Below are positions 38,361 to 47,827 of a stretch of DNA of 55,503 bases, one piece after another (within the stretch, counting starts at the first letter, position 1; each line of letters opens with the position of its first letter). Made by a program: the position numbers and the translations under genes. Under the pieces are notes generated by a model. That model was not told the DNA's origin. It did not search any database and saw nothing but the letters and a program-made list of their open reading frames with translations. Source of the DNA: Mycolicibacter heraklionensis (GTDB lineage Bacteria > Actinomycetota > Actinomycetes > Mycobacteriales > Mycobacteriaceae); contig NZ_LDPO01000027.1 of assembly GCF_001021505.1 (NCBI RefSeq), forward strand, positions 1 through 55,503. Reading direction: 5' to 3'.

Positions 38361-41300
38361 GCGCGAGCTTCGGGGGCAACGCCAACAACTACCAGGCGCC
38401 CGAAGCTCGCGCACTGGGCTCGATCGCCAAAGCGCCTGGGCCGGACGTCAACACCGATTTCACCAAGATGCTGACGCAGCATGACGCGCAGATCAAGTTT
38501 CTGGCGTCCCAAGTCAAGCAGGCCAAGAAATCGGCCGACGAGGCGAATCAGAACCCGATTCAGCAGCTCCAGCAGTTCATCGCCGACCTGACGGTGCTAC
38601 TGGGCGGCGGCGAGCTCCCCAAGGGCGCATTGGAGTTCGGCGACCTGCAGTACATCCTGCCGGCCGTCGGCGCGCTGTTCGGTTTCGGCGAGGGCGGCTT
38701 CCCGGTCAATCTGTTCGCTGCGGCCGAGAAGTTCTTCCTCGGCTACGTCGTGCCCAACCAGCAATACGCCGACCTGATGATCGCGGGCATCAACTCGTGG
38801 GGCGAACAGCTCGGCATCGACCCGCAGTTCCTCACCGATCTCGCGGCTCTGGTGCGCGCCTTCGATGACCTGTTCACCGCAATCCAGGAACTGCTCGGCG
38901 CCTGCACTTCATTCATCTCGCAGCTGTTCACCCCGGACGGCACAAACCTGGGGCCACTCGGTCAAATCCTGAAGCCGATCGTGTCGTTCCTCGGCTTCGG
39001 CTGGCTGGACCTGTCAAAGTTCGGAGACGGGGTCAGCTGGGTCACTGACGGGCTCGACCCGGGTGTGCGCAAGCTGGTCGCCAGCATCAACGACTTCACG
39101 ACCATGATCGTGGCGCTGACTGGCGCGATCAACAGCGTCGAGACCGACATGGTCGGCTACCTCAAGGACCAGGGCAGCGTATTCGACAAGACAGTCGGCC
39201 AGCTGCTGCAGTGGATCGGCAACATGCTGGGCATTCACTCCAGCGGGGCGCCGGAGGTGGCCGGGGTCGAGCACGCGCCGCCGATCAGCGCGGACGTCAC
39301 TGTGTGGACGATCGACGACGACGCCGACAACGGCTGGGTGTTCGACGGCTCGACGTCCTACGTCGATAACGGTGGATCGTTCGTCACCAACGGAACGGGC
39401 GTCGCCAAGCGGCTCGTGACCCAAGACCGCATTCCTTGCTTTTCGGCCCAGAAGCTGACCGTCTACGACCACTTCCGGTGGGGTGGCCTTCCGGCCGATG
39501 CGGACGCGGGCGCGTGTGTGGTGTTCTACACCGGCCCGACCGAGATCGGGCAGGTCAACCTCCCGTTGCCCAACGACACCGACGGCGACGACTGGACTCA
39601 GGTCACCGGTTCGGTGACCGCACCGGCAGATGCTGACGGGTTCGCGGTCGGCGTCTACGTCTCCGCGGCGGTCACCACGGGCACGGTGCGTGTCGGTCAG
39701 ATCTCGACGCGCAACTGGACGTGGATCGCCCAGCGCCAGGTCACGGCGTTCATGAATTACTTCGACAATCTCGGCCACGTTTTCGACAACGTCGACTGGA
39801 CGAGTTCCACTGTGCTGTCGCAGATGTGGCAGGGCATCGTCAACACCTGGATTCAGCCGATCGCCGGCTGGCTCACTCCAGACTCGCCGATCAATGCGGC
39901 CAATCTGGTCGGCAACCTGTTCCCGGATGGTCTGCCGCTGTCGTGGCTGGTGTCCACGCCGCGCAATGAGCTGGACAACGGCGACTTCCGTACCGCCATC
40001 GCCATCACAGGCAGCTCCGATTGGCGCTGGGTGGACGGGGTGTACTTCGCCGACTCGACTTCCACCGGCGCGGCGGTGACGGCCGCTGACGGCACGATGC
40101 ACGCCCTGCGCTCCAACGCGATCGACGTGGTTGCGAACAAGTCGATCTGGATGTCGGTCGAGGTGCTGGCGGCGGGACTGACTGGTGCGAACACGCCCGT
40201 GCAATTGTGGGCCGTCCCCGATGTCGGCCTCCCGGTGCTGCTGGACTCGGTATTCCCGGACGGCGGGGACTCTGGCTGGCATGGCGCGCCGATGGGCGCG
40301 GACTCGGCGACCCTGCAGGCTTCCTACACGCCAGCGGCCGGGGTATCGACGGTGCAGATGCGCTTCGTCGTCACAGGCGATGCCACTGCGGGCGAGATCT
40401 ACTTCGACCACGCCAAATCGTGGATCGTGGGCGGCTGGCTGGAGCGGATCTGGGATCAGGTCACTGACATCTTCGATGCGTTCACCAACGCGGACACGCA
40501 GGAGGAGTTCGCCGGCGCCTGGAACCTGGTGCTCGACCTGTTCGAACTGCCGCACCCGGACAAGTTCTGGACGTGGCTGGTCTACAGCTTCATCGCGCCC
40601 GTGTTCGGTCTGGACGCAACGGCAACGGCGGCAGTCGGCGACGACATCGTGGCACTGCAGGACGCGCAGGACACCGCCAACGAGGCCTTCTCGGACCTGA
40701 TGACCGCCCTGGGGCGCGCGCTAACCCAAGACCCGCTATTCTCGGCGCAGCAGGCCGCCGACATCACAGCCGCGTGGAACGAGTACATGGCGATCCTCGC
40801 GGGCACGCGTGAGGACACCAACCACGCGTACGAGGACATCCTGGCGCGCCTGCTGCACACCGACGGCTCGATCGATCACGCCAAGGTCAACGGGCTGGAG
40901 GATTTCGTCAGTGGGGTGCTCACGGCGCTTGGGGTGAGCGAAGACACGATCTCGGGCATCAACGACGACATCGAGACCATTGCGGGGGCGCAGGCCACCA
41001 CCAACGCCGCCTACCAGAACCTGCTCAACGGGTGGTGGGAAGCGCTCACCGGCAAGGATGCCGACGGCGACCAGAACGTTGAGACCTGGACGTCGGCATG
41101 GGACGAGTTCACCGGCGTGCTGTCGGGCGCGCATGAGGACTCAAATCACGCATGGACGGATATTTGGAATCGTCTGTCCGGGTTGAACTCTGACGGTTCG
41201 ATCGCTCATGACAGGATTGTTGGCCTACAGGCTTTCGTCGACAGTGTGTTGTCCGCGCTGGGGGTTGAGGCGGGAACGATCACCGGCATCGGCAACGATA

Positions 41301-42205
41301 TCCAGGACATCGCCAGCTCCCAAGCGGCCACCAACGCCGCCTACCAGAACCTGCTCAACGGGTGGTGGGAAGCGCTCACCGGCAAGGATGCCGACGGCGA
41401 CCAGACCGTCGAAACGTGGTCTTCGGCATGGAATGAGTTCACCGGCGTGCTGTCGGGCGCGCATGAGGCGTCGAACGATGCGTGGCAAGACATCTGGAAC
41501 CGACTGTTCAACCTGAACTCCAACGGCACGTTCAACGCGGGCGGCCTCGCGGGCAACCTGGCGTATTCCTCGTTGCCGTCGTCGTACACCAACATCAACA
41601 CCGATCTGGCGAACCTGTTCAACGACGTGATCTTTGCCAACGGTCGCGGCTGGGATGACATCGGCGCCGACCTGAGCGCGCTGATCAACGACCTCATCGG
41701 CGGCAGTCATTCGCACACGGTCACGCCCGGCCAGCTCCCGCCGAAGAATGTCGGTTCGACCGGCTCGGGCAACAACATCGGGGAGGACGTCAGCAACGCG
41801 CAAGGCTCGGCGACCAGCGCCGCCAATGACGCGGCGGCCATCGGATCGCAGGTCGCCGGCGTTGTCGCGCCGGACATTCCGGCCGCGCCGACATGGCTGT
41901 TCGCCATCGCAGTGCCGCTGACTTCCGGACATCCCGGCATCGGCGCCGCCGGCCAAGATGTCTGGTACCGCGTCACCGCGACGAACTCGGCGGGGGAGTC
42001 GATCGCTTCGAATGCGGCCTATGTCCATGCGTCGTTCGGTCCGATTGCGGCTCAGCTGAGCTGGGTCGTCCCGGCGGGTGCGACGAACATCAATGTGTGG
42101 CGCGGCATTTCATCGAACCCGCTGATGATCTTCCCGAAAGAGCCCGCCTACGGGCAATACACGGCGGTGGGCAACGTGGCGACGTGGACAGACTTGGGGG
42201 ACTGA
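38357..42205 (+). CDS. Large minor tail protein with CBM-like domains and 110-aa repeats
   Basis: 1282 aa from a GTG. N-terminal coil and helices, then two jelly-roll-like carbohydrate-binding segments (about 320-450, WVFDGSTSYVDNGGSFVTNG; about 535-690, NELDNGDFRTAIAITGSSDW). Residues about 760-1080 hold three related ~110-aa helical units (the ITAAWNEYMAILAGTREDTN type), two of them nearly identical. A collagen-free linker with SHSHTVTPGQLPPKNVG resembles a tail-fibre attachment motif, and the end is FN3-like (VWYRVTATNSAGESIASNAA). Probably the central fibre. Confidence 0.82.
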   Translation: MSASFGGNANNYQAPEARALGSIAKAPGPDVNTDFTKMLTQHDAQIKFLASQVKQAKKSADEANQNPIQQLQQFIADLTVLLGGGELPKGALEFGDLQYILPAVGALFGFGEGGFPVNLFAAAEKFFLGYVVPNQQYADLMIAGINSWGEQLGIDPQFLTDLAALVRAFDDLFTAIQELLGACTSFISQLFTPDGTNLGPLGQILKPIVSFLGFGWLDLSKFGDGVSWVTDGLDPGVRKLVASINDFTTMIVALTGAINSVETDMVGYLKDQGSVFDKTVGQLLQWIGNMLGIHSSGAPEVAGVEHAPPISADVTVWTIDDDADNGWVFDGSTSYVDNGGSFVTNGTGVAKRLVTQDRIPCFSAQKLTVYDHFRWGGLPADADAGACVVFYTGPTEIGQVNLPLPNDTDGDDWTQVTGSVTAPADADGFAVGVYVSAAVTTGTVRVGQISTRNWTWIAQRQVTAFMNYFDNLGHVFDNVDWTSSTVLSQMWQGIVNTWIQPIAGWLTPDSPINAANLVGNLFPDGLPLSWLVSTPRNELDNGDFRTAIAITGSSDWRWVDGVYFADSTSTGAAVTAADGTMHALRSNAIDVVANKSIWMSVEVLAAGLTGANTPVQLWAVPDVGLPVLLDSVFPDGGDSGWHGAPMGADSATLQASYTPAAGVSTVQMRFVVTGDATAGEIYFDHAKSWIVGGWLERIWDQVTDIFDAFTNADTQEEFAGAWNLVLDLFELPHPDKFWTWLVYSFIAPVFGLDATATAAVGDDIVALQDAQDTANEAFSDLMTALGRALTQDPLFSAQQAADITAAWNEYMAILAGTREDTNHAYEDILARLLHTDGSIDHAKVNGLEDFVSGVLTALGVSEDTISGINDDIETIAGAQATTNAAYQNLLNGWWEALTGKDADGDQNVETWTSAWDEFTGVLSGAHEDSNHAWTDIWNRLSGLNSDGSIAHDRIVGLQAFVDSVLSALGVEAGTITGIGNDIQDIASSQAATNAAYQNLLNGWWEALTGKDADGDQTVETWSSAWNEFTGVLSGAHEASNDAWQDIWNRLFNLNSNGTFNAGGLAGNLAYSSLPSSYTNINTDLANLFNDVIFANGRGWDDIGADLSALINDLIGGSHSHTVTPGQLPPKNVGSTGSGNNIGEDVSNAQGSATSAANDAAAIGSQVAGVVAPDIPAAPTWLFAIAVPLTSGHPGIGAAGQDVWYRVTATNSAGESIASNAAYVHASFGPIAAQLSWVVPAGATNINVWRGISSNPLMIFPKEPAYGQYTAVGNVATWTDLGD
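40998..41405 (+). repeat. Pair of 78-bp identical repeats 330 bp apart
   Basis: 40998-41075 and 41328-41405 are identical over 78 bp and remain similar beyond (for example at GAGTTCACCGGCGTGCTGTC). They are parts of 110-aa coding units. Exact DNA identity indicates recent duplication or gene conversion; deletion by recombination would stay in frame. Confidence 0.9.
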
Positions 42206-42208
42206 CCG

Positions 42209-43663
42209 GTGACAACTTGGACTAGCGCTCCTTCAGGGCCGCCGGCGGCGCCATCACGCGCAGCTGCTGCGGTGTCGTCTGTGTCAATAACGGCCAGCAC
42301 GGCTCAGGCGAATTCCGTCCTCGCCCAGGCGTCCGCAGGGGCTGCGACCGATGCGGCAAGTGCGGCGCAATCGACTGCTGATGATGCTACCGCAGCGGCG
42401 TCAGACGCGAATTCCTCCGCGGCGCTGGCGATCGCAAAATTCCAAGCGCTCCCCGAAGCGAACATTGTCATCGCCAACTTCGATCCGGTGGTCGAGGAAT
42501 GGGGCGTGACTCTGGCCACCGCCCCCTCGGGTGACACCTGGGAAGCGCCCGACAATAGTGGCCCAGCCACCGCTAACCTTTCCTGGTCTCAGGACATACC
42601 ACCTGACTCCGCGATCATTTTTGTGTTATTGAGCTTTGTGGATTATTCTGGCTACACCCCCCTTCCCGTACTTACGGTAAGCGACCCGCGCATAACGTTT
42701 GTTCAGACGTCTCACAAATATTACGGGACGTATTACGACTATGGCAGCGTTCTAAGCGGTCTGGATACATACATATTCAAAGCCACCATTCCGATCGGAT
42801 TTGACGCCTCGTCAATAACAATCGGAGCTACGACAAGCTCTACGGGGCTTAATAGGCAATACATCGCGGACGCTTGTTCGGTAGTGGTCGGCGGAACGCC
42901 ATCTGGCGATTATGACCTCATAGTGCCAGCCCAGGGGACATATGAAGTTCCACACGATTCCTTGTTGGTGCAGGCGTCTCTACATTGCACTAAAGGCAGT
43001 TCGGCCTCGCCAGGTTTATTTTCGGGCTTCACAGCCAGTCGAACGGTAGAAAACCTCTCCAATACGGACGTGGTGAATGGCGCGAGCAGAACAAAGGGGC
43101 TTGCGACGTTAGTCGCTACTCGTAATATTGATGATGGCATTAGTATTACTTACCCGGCACAGCCGAGCGACGAGCTACAGCAAGTGATTGTCGTCAAGGC
43201 GCCACCACGCCCCCCGTCGTCTGCCATAGGCTCATTCATCCGGATGACAACTGACACGGCGGCGGCCCCGTCAATGAAATCTTTCGCCAGCGGAATTCAG
43301 CCGCTAGATGGATTTTATACAGCGTCGCCGGTCGCGAGCACTGATTACACGCTTGACCTGACGAACAACAAAGTGACTGTGAGTTACTTCGGAACATACT
43401 TGGTTGAGTTCAAATTCAACATCATTGGTAGCGCGTCAGCGAGTTTTCAGCCCGTGGTGCTCGTCAATGGAGCGCCATATTCTTATGGTCCAAGCTCGAT
43501 GCGGGTTGCGGCGACGATTGCCCTGACGCATTCCTGTGCTGTGTATGCGAAAGCGGGCGACGTGATCTCGTTCGGCGTCGCGGGCGCAACCGCTCCTACG
43601 GTCTTGCGCAGCTCAGGCCAGGACCACGCCGCCATCTCTCTCGTAAACCGCTCCTACCTATAA
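42209..43663 (+). CDS. Tail-tip receptor-binding protein candidate, AT-richer
   Basis: 484 aa from the GTG at 42209. An Ala/Ser-rich helical stalk (about 15-75) with the attachment-type composition of fibre shafts, a middle beta domain (about 90-310; NIVIANFDPVVEEWGVTLAT, SGLDTYIFKATIPIG) and a C-terminal C1q/TNF-like jelly roll (about 340-484; FIRMTTDTAAAP, FGTYLVEFKFNIIGSASASF, LISLVNRSYL-like end). From about 42590 to 43200 codons such as ATT, TTT, TTA and ATA are common, unlike neighbours. This suggests a swapped receptor-binding module. Confidence 0.75.
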   Translation: MTTWTSAPSGPPAAPSRAAAAVSSVSITASTAQANSVLAQASAGAATDAASAAQSTADDATAAASDANSSAALAIAKFQALPEANIVIANFDPVVEEWGVTLATAPSGDTWEAPDNSGPATANLSWSQDIPPDSAIIFVLLSFVDYSGYTPLPVLTVSDPRITFVQTSHKYYGTYYDYGSVLSGLDTYIFKATIPIGFDASSITIGATTSSTGLNRQYIADACSVVVGGTPSGDYDLIVPAQGTYEVPHDSLLVQASLHCTKGSSASPGLFSGFTASRTVENLSNTDVVNGASRTKGLATLVATRNIDDGISITYPAQPSDELQQVIVVKAPPRPPSSAIGSFIRMTTDTAAAPSMKSFASGIQPLDGFYTASPVASTDYTLDLTNNKVTVSYFGTYLVEFKFNIIGSASASFQPVVLVNGAPYSYGPSSMRVAATIALTHSCAVYAKAGDVISFGVAGATAPTVLRSSGQDHAAISLVNRSYL

Positions 43664-43678
43664 TGGAAGGCGGCTCTA

Positions 43679-43876
43679 ATGCCATACATGACCGGTCACG
43701 TGAAACACGACGAGGCCTCCGAGTCCGTCGCCATCCGCACCCACCTCCCTGATGAAGCCCCGTTCATCGACAAGGCGTGGCTGGTTGCAACTGCCCGTAC
43801 TGGCGCCCAGCTGAAGGCCACAGCCGACGTTGAATCCTGGCCGGATCTGTTTGTGCCGGAGACGCCGCAGCAGTGA
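43679..43876 (+). CDS. Small tail-associated protein
   Basis: 65 aa, GGAAGG about 10 nt upstream. HVKHDEASESVAIRTHLPDE then APFIDKAWLVATARTGAQLK; ATGA-type coupling (GTGA) to the large esterase-propeller gene. Possibly a chaperone or adaptor for tail fibres; no family recognised. Confidence 0.67.
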   Translation: MPYMTGHVKHDEASESVAIRTHLPDEAPFIDKAWLVATARTGAQLKATADVESWPDLFVPETPQQ

Positions 43877-46800
43877 GCAAAACCGTCCTGCTCTGCAACC
43901 CCATGGGTGCCGACGTCACGTCGCTGATGAACACCCTGTTGCGCGGGACGATCCTCGACCCCACCGACACTCTGATCAACATCGCCTACACCAACCAGGC
44001 GGGCGCGGAGAACATTGCCGACGGATCCGACAAGCTCGACGCGAAGATCGCCGACATTCGCGGCGACAAGCTGGTTTTCGGCTGGTCCGAGGGCGCCGAG
44101 GTCGCGACGAAGTGGATTCGCGACCACAACGCCACCTCCGACGTGCCAAGCTCTGACCTGTCGTTCCTGCTGATCGGCAACAGCGAGCGCAAGTACGGCG
44201 GCATGATCCACGGACTCGATGGCTTCTCGTCCATCGCCGACACCGCGGGGTTGCCGGACGCCAAGGTGCGTTGGCCGGTGACGGATTTCGCTCGCCAGTA
44301 CGACGGGTGGGCCGACTTCCCGACCGACCCGAAGATCCGCACCGCCATGGAGGGCGCGGCGTCCGTTGCCGCGGGGGAGCTGTACCTGCAGACCATGCGC
44401 GACATCGCCGGTGCGGTCGACGGCAACGCTCGGTGGACCGCGATGACCAACATCATCGCGGGCATGGAGTACGTCCACACCTGGTACGTCAACGTGGCCG
44501 TCGACGACGAGGCGAACGTGACCTACGTCGACCCCGCGCAGCCGAACGTGCGCTACGTCTGGGCGCCGACCTACCCGGTGCCGCTGCTGGGCACGGGTTC
44601 GACGTTCCCGCAGGAAGATCGACGCTTCCGCACGCTGATCGAGACCTGCTACCAGCGGCCTGTGTCACTGCCCATGCCGGACTACCCGCACACGTCGTGG
44701 CTCAATGTCGCCGTGCCGTGGACCAAGCCTGCGGTGACGGGGTGGTTTGCTGAGCTCTATGTCCAGTTCGCGGTGAGTGTTGCACCGACGCTGGGGATGT
44801 CGACGTTCGTGCCGACTCAGATGTCGCTGTCGGTATCGATCAGCCTGGGCATGTCGGCGAACGCGCATTACGTGCGGGACTTTGGCCTGAACTTCACTCC
44901 GGCACTGAGCACGGCGGCGCACGGGACTTCTCCTGGCGGATTCGGATTGCCGTTCGCGCCCAGTGTGGGTATGACCGCCATCGCGCGGTTCACCTGCGAG
45001 TTCGGGCTTGGCGTAACGCCGGAACTGACCATGAGGGCCGTCGGGGCGTCGCCTGCCTCATTCGGCCTGTCGTTCACGATCGGCCTGGGCATGTCGGCGC
45101 ACGGCACATCGAAGACCGCGTTCAACCTCGGATTCACGCCCGCACTCGCTGCGTCTGGCACGGGAGCATCGCCAGGCGGATTCGGGCTGACACTCACCCC
45201 GAGTCTAGGCATGTCGGCGCGGGCACGGTTCGCGTGTGAGTTCGGGCTGGGCATCACACCGTCGCTGGCGTTCACCGCGTCGGGGCAGTTCGCGCGAGAC
45301 TTCGGGCTGAAGTTCACTCCAACGCTGGGCATGTCGGCCACGGGAACGTCAAAGGCCGCATTCGGACTGTCCGTCGCCCCGGAGATCTCGGCAGCGGCAA
45401 CCGGGAAGTCGGTCGCCTCGTTCGGCCTGGCGGTGAACATCGGTCTCGGCATGGCCGCAGCAGAGCGCTACAGTCGCGGCCTCACGTTGCAGCTGTCGCC
45501 CGAGATCGACATGTCCGGCGCCGAGCATTACGCCACGGCATTCGGACTGCATGTGACACCCGCGATCGACCTCACCGGCGGAACGGCCAAGGATGCGCAG
45601 GTCGAGCTGTCGGTGGCCCCGGCTGTCGAGATGGACGCCGTGGGCACGACATTCGTGGACTTCGCGCTCAGTGTGACTCCATCGATCACCATGGCCCCGG
45701 CGGGTCGCGCCGAAGCCCAGTTCACTCTAGGTCTGACGCCTGGACTGTCGATGGACGGCGCAGGGATCTCTCCGGCAGGGTTCGTCATCGCGATCAATCC
45801 GACCGTGGGGATGTCGGCGAAGGGCGTATCGGCCGGAAGCTTCGAGATCGAGGTTGCCCCGGATCTGTCGATGACCGCCGCAGGAATCAGTGTGGCGGGC
45901 TTCGCGCTGGACCTGACTCCCGAGCTCGACATGGCCGCTGATGGCACATCGGTTGCTTCGGTGGATCTCGAGGTGACGCCCGGTATCACGATGGCAGGCG
46001 CAGAGCACTACGCCCGCAGCTTCGGCCTGACGCTCGCTCCCCAGCTGGGAATGACCGGCACTGAGCGGTACGCCCAATCGTTCGCGGTTGCCATCACTCC
46101 GCAGTTCGGCATGGGGGCCTCGGAGAACATCGCGGCCAGCATGGAACTGTCGGTGACCGCGAGCATCGGCATGGGCGGTATCGCGCATTACGCGCGGAGC
46201 TTCGGGCTTTCGGTCACGCCGAGCCTGGCGATGGGCGCGACGGCGACCAGCGCGGGGGCGTTCGGGTTGTCCGTCACCCCGAGCCTCAGCATGGCCGCGA
46301 AGGCGAAGAGTGCAGCCGCGTTCGGGCTGTCGATAACGCCGTTGATCGGGATGGCGGGCGAGTTTGTTCCGGGCACGCCGACGTTTGCGATCTACGTCTC
46401 GGACAACCTCTCCGCGAAGGTCTACAAGCTATCCGGCGGAGTGCAGACCGATCTGGGGTTCACTGGCTTGGGCTGGCCGACTGGCATTGCGGTCGACTCG
46501 GCAGGTGCTGTTTATGTCGCGGACGCTCAGAACTTTGACACCGGCCCGCACGTAATCAAGCGATTCGGCGGAACGCAAACGTACCTGTTCACCGGATCGA
46601 GCTGGCCTACAGATGTCGCCGTGGACCCATTGGGCGCGGTTTACCTCGCGGACAACGGCGCCAGTGAGGTCTACAAGCTATCCGGCGGAGTGCAGACCAC
46701 CTTGGGATTCGCCGGACTGGGGAACGTCTATAGCGTCACAGTCGACTCAGCCGACGCGGTTTACGTCTCGGACAACACCCCCACCCACCGAACGGTCTAC

Positions 46801-47130
46801 AAGCTATCTGGCGGAGTGCAGACCGATCTATGTCCAACCGGGTTGCCGGCTACTGCAACAAAGGGTCTCGTCGTTGATGCAACAGGTTCGGCTTACGTCG
46901 CGGACGGCACAGGAGCGCCGAAGGTCTACAAGCTATCTGGCGGATCGGTAACGGCCCTGGAATTCATCGGCGTTGGCGCTATCCAGGACATCGCCGTGGA
47001 CTCGTTGGGCGCTGTTTATGTGGTGGACAACGCAGGCCACGTGTCCAAGTTGGCCGACGGGACGCAGTCCGACGCGGGATTCACCGGACTGGGAGCTTTC
47101 ATCGGTGCGATTGCGGTCGTGGCCACATAG
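43873..47130 (+). CDS. Tail protein: PE-PPE-like esterase, 20-aa repeat solenoid, NHL propeller
   Basis: 1085 aa from a GTG. Residues about 5-235 are an alpha/beta hydrolase of the PE-PPE/cutinase-like type: strand KTVLLCNPMG, nucleophile elbow VFGWSEGAE with Ser72 (G-x-S-x-G), then SDLSFLLIGNSERKYGG and a C-terminal YVHTWYVN. Residues 337-836 are twenty-five consecutive units of exactly 20 aa (consensus FGLSVTPSLGMSAxGxSxAx), preceded by two degenerate copies. Residues about 840-1085 are a beta-propeller of NHL-type blades (AIYVSDNLSAKVYKLSGGVQ, WPTGIAVDSAGAVYVAD, IAVDSLGAVYVVDNAG) like the sensor of mycobacterial PknD. Probably a fibre with enzymatic and binding ends. Confidence 0.85.
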   Translation: MSKTVLLCNPMGADVTSLMNTLLRGTILDPTDTLINIAYTNQAGAENIADGSDKLDAKIADIRGDKLVFGWSEGAEVATKWIRDHNATSDVPSSDLSFLLIGNSERKYGGMIHGLDGFSSIADTAGLPDAKVRWPVTDFARQYDGWADFPTDPKIRTAMEGAASVAAGELYLQTMRDIAGAVDGNARWTAMTNIIAGMEYVHTWYVNVAVDDEANVTYVDPAQPNVRYVWAPTYPVPLLGTGSTFPQEDRRFRTLIETCYQRPVSLPMPDYPHTSWLNVAVPWTKPAVTGWFAELYVQFAVSVAPTLGMSTFVPTQMSLSVSISLGMSANAHYVRDFGLNFTPALSTAAHGTSPGGFGLPFAPSVGMTAIARFTCEFGLGVTPELTMRAVGASPASFGLSFTIGLGMSAHGTSKTAFNLGFTPALAASGTGASPGGFGLTLTPSLGMSARARFACEFGLGITPSLAFTASGQFARDFGLKFTPTLGMSATGTSKAAFGLSVAPEISAAATGKSVASFGLAVNIGLGMAAAERYSRGLTLQLSPEIDMSGAEHYATAFGLHVTPAIDLTGGTAKDAQVELSVAPAVEMDAVGTTFVDFALSVTPSITMAPAGRAEAQFTLGLTPGLSMDGAGISPAGFVIAINPTVGMSAKGVSAGSFEIEVAPDLSMTAAGISVAGFALDLTPELDMAADGTSVASVDLEVTPGITMAGAEHYARSFGLTLAPQLGMTGTERYAQSFAVAITPQFGMGASENIAASMELSVTASIGMGGIAHYARSFGLSVTPSLAMGATATSAGAFGLSVTPSLSMAAKAKSAAAFGLSITPLIGMAGEFVPGTPTFAIYVSDNLSAKVYKLSGGVQTDLGFTGLGWPTGIAVDSAGAVYVADAQNFDTGPHVIKRFGGTQTYLFTGSSWPTDVAVDPLGAVYLADNGASEVYKLSGGVQTTLGFAGLGNVYSVTVDSADAVYVSDNTPTHRTVYKLSGGVQTDLCPTGLPATATKGLVVDATGSAYVADGTGAPKVYKLSGGSVTALEFIGVGAIQDIAVDSLGAVYVVDNAGHVSKLADGTQSDAGFTGLGAFIGAIAVVAT
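44881..46380 (+). repeat. 25 tandem 60-bp coding repeats
   Basis: 1500 bp divide into exactly 25 units of 60 bp without a single indel, each starting TTC/TTT (or a conservative change) for F-G-L. Units diverge in DNA, unlike the 15- and 18-bp arrays, so this is an old, selected array. Unit pairs such as 44941 and 45181 share longer identity, suggesting some gene conversion. Confidence 0.95.
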
Positions 47131-47180
47131 CCCACTTACTTGCCCCCCATCTGTAATACCTTCTCGACAAGGAGAACGCC

Positions 47181-47408
47181 ATGAGTGAAGGCGCACCCGT
47201 CATCGACAGGGTTCAGCAGTTCATCAACGCCCTGCCTGCCGCGCTACGGCAGGGTGCCGCGGCCATCCTTGCGGCGGCAGGCGGATATCAGCTCGTGGCA
47301 TTCATCGATCAGTACGGACCCGTCGCTGCCGCAAGCATTTACGTGCAGGTCGGCGGTGTGGCCGCCGCCCTGCTCGGCGCCCTGATCGGCTGGCGCGCGG
47401 TCAAGTAA
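47181..47408 (+). CDS. Small two-helix membrane protein, paralogue A
   Basis: 75 aa, AAGGAGAA upstream. VIDRVQQFINALPAALRQGA then AAILAAAGGYQLVAFIDQYG and VQVGGVAAALLGALIGWRAV: amphipathic start and two hydrophobic segments. It closely matches the 48119 product in layout (VDKVQQFLNALP, LLAAGGGAQLAALIAEYGPV). A holin or holin-like role is possible, though another holin lies in the lysis cassette. Confidence 0.72.
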   Translation: MSEGAPVIDRVQQFINALPAALRQGAAAILAAAGGYQLVAFIDQYGPVAAASIYVQVGGVAAALLGALIGWRAVK

Positions 47409-47432
47409 CACCCCCCTCTCAGAACCTTCCAG

Positions 47433-47455
47433 CGGGCAATCAATCCGATTGCCCG
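47433..47455. terminator. Hairpin between membrane protein A and tail gene
   Basis: CGGGCAATC / GATTGCCCG, a perfect 9-bp stem with loop AATCC, 24 nt after the stop at 47408 and before the GTG at 47486. It has no T-tail but is symmetric; an attenuator or transcript-processing hairpin within the late operon. Confidence 0.6.
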
Positions 47456-47485
47456 TCAATCAAATCACGCCTTGAAGGAGGCAAC

Positions 47486-47827
47486 GTGTCCATTCCCGAC
47501 GCAACACACAAAGCAGCCAGCGACGCCATCGCCGCACTCGGTCGCTACATCTCGCTGCACACCTCGGCAGCGGGCACCAATGGCGCTAACGAAGCCACCG
47601 GAGGCAGCTACGCCCGCGTTCAGACCACCTGGACCAGTGGCAGCAACGGCACCAATAGCGGCTCGGCTGTCGACATCAACTGCGCCGCAGGTAGCTACAC
47701 CGAAGGCGGCATCTTCAGCGCGTCGACCTCCGGCACCTTCGTCGGTAGCGCAGCGTTCTCCGGCGGCACCGTCACCGTGTCGGGAACGGGCGCCAAGATC
47801 ACCGTCACTCCGTCGATCGCCGCCTGA
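47486..47827 (+). CDS. Minor tail protein, small beta-rich
   Basis: 113 aa from a GTG with AAGGAGG at 47474-47480. AIAALGRYISLHTSAAGTNG, then ANEATGGSYARVQTTWTSGS and GGIFSASTSGTFVGSAAFSG: a phage tail-tip family also seen at 36226-36585. The late position among membrane paralogues suggests a mobile accessory block. TGATG overlap with the next gene. Confidence 0.75.
   Translation: MSIPDATHKAASDAIAALGRYISLHTSAAGTNGANEATGGSYARVQTTWTSGSNGTNSGSAVDINCAAGSYTEGGIFSASTSGTFVGSAAFSGGTVTVSGTGAKITVTPSIAA

Noticed and set aside
36915..38414. 499-aa leftward ORF opposite the tail hub
   Set aside because: Same reasoning: low-information composition opposite a well-supported tail gene.
39014..40555. 513-aa leftward ORF opposite the large minor tail protein
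   Set aside because: Arg/His/Gly-rich antisense frame without motif or start signal.
44881..46380. Periodicity of 60 bp as a display artefact of 60-column lines
   Set aside because: The repeat also shows in the translated protein as 20-residue units, independent of layout; the alignment with line breaks is coincidence.
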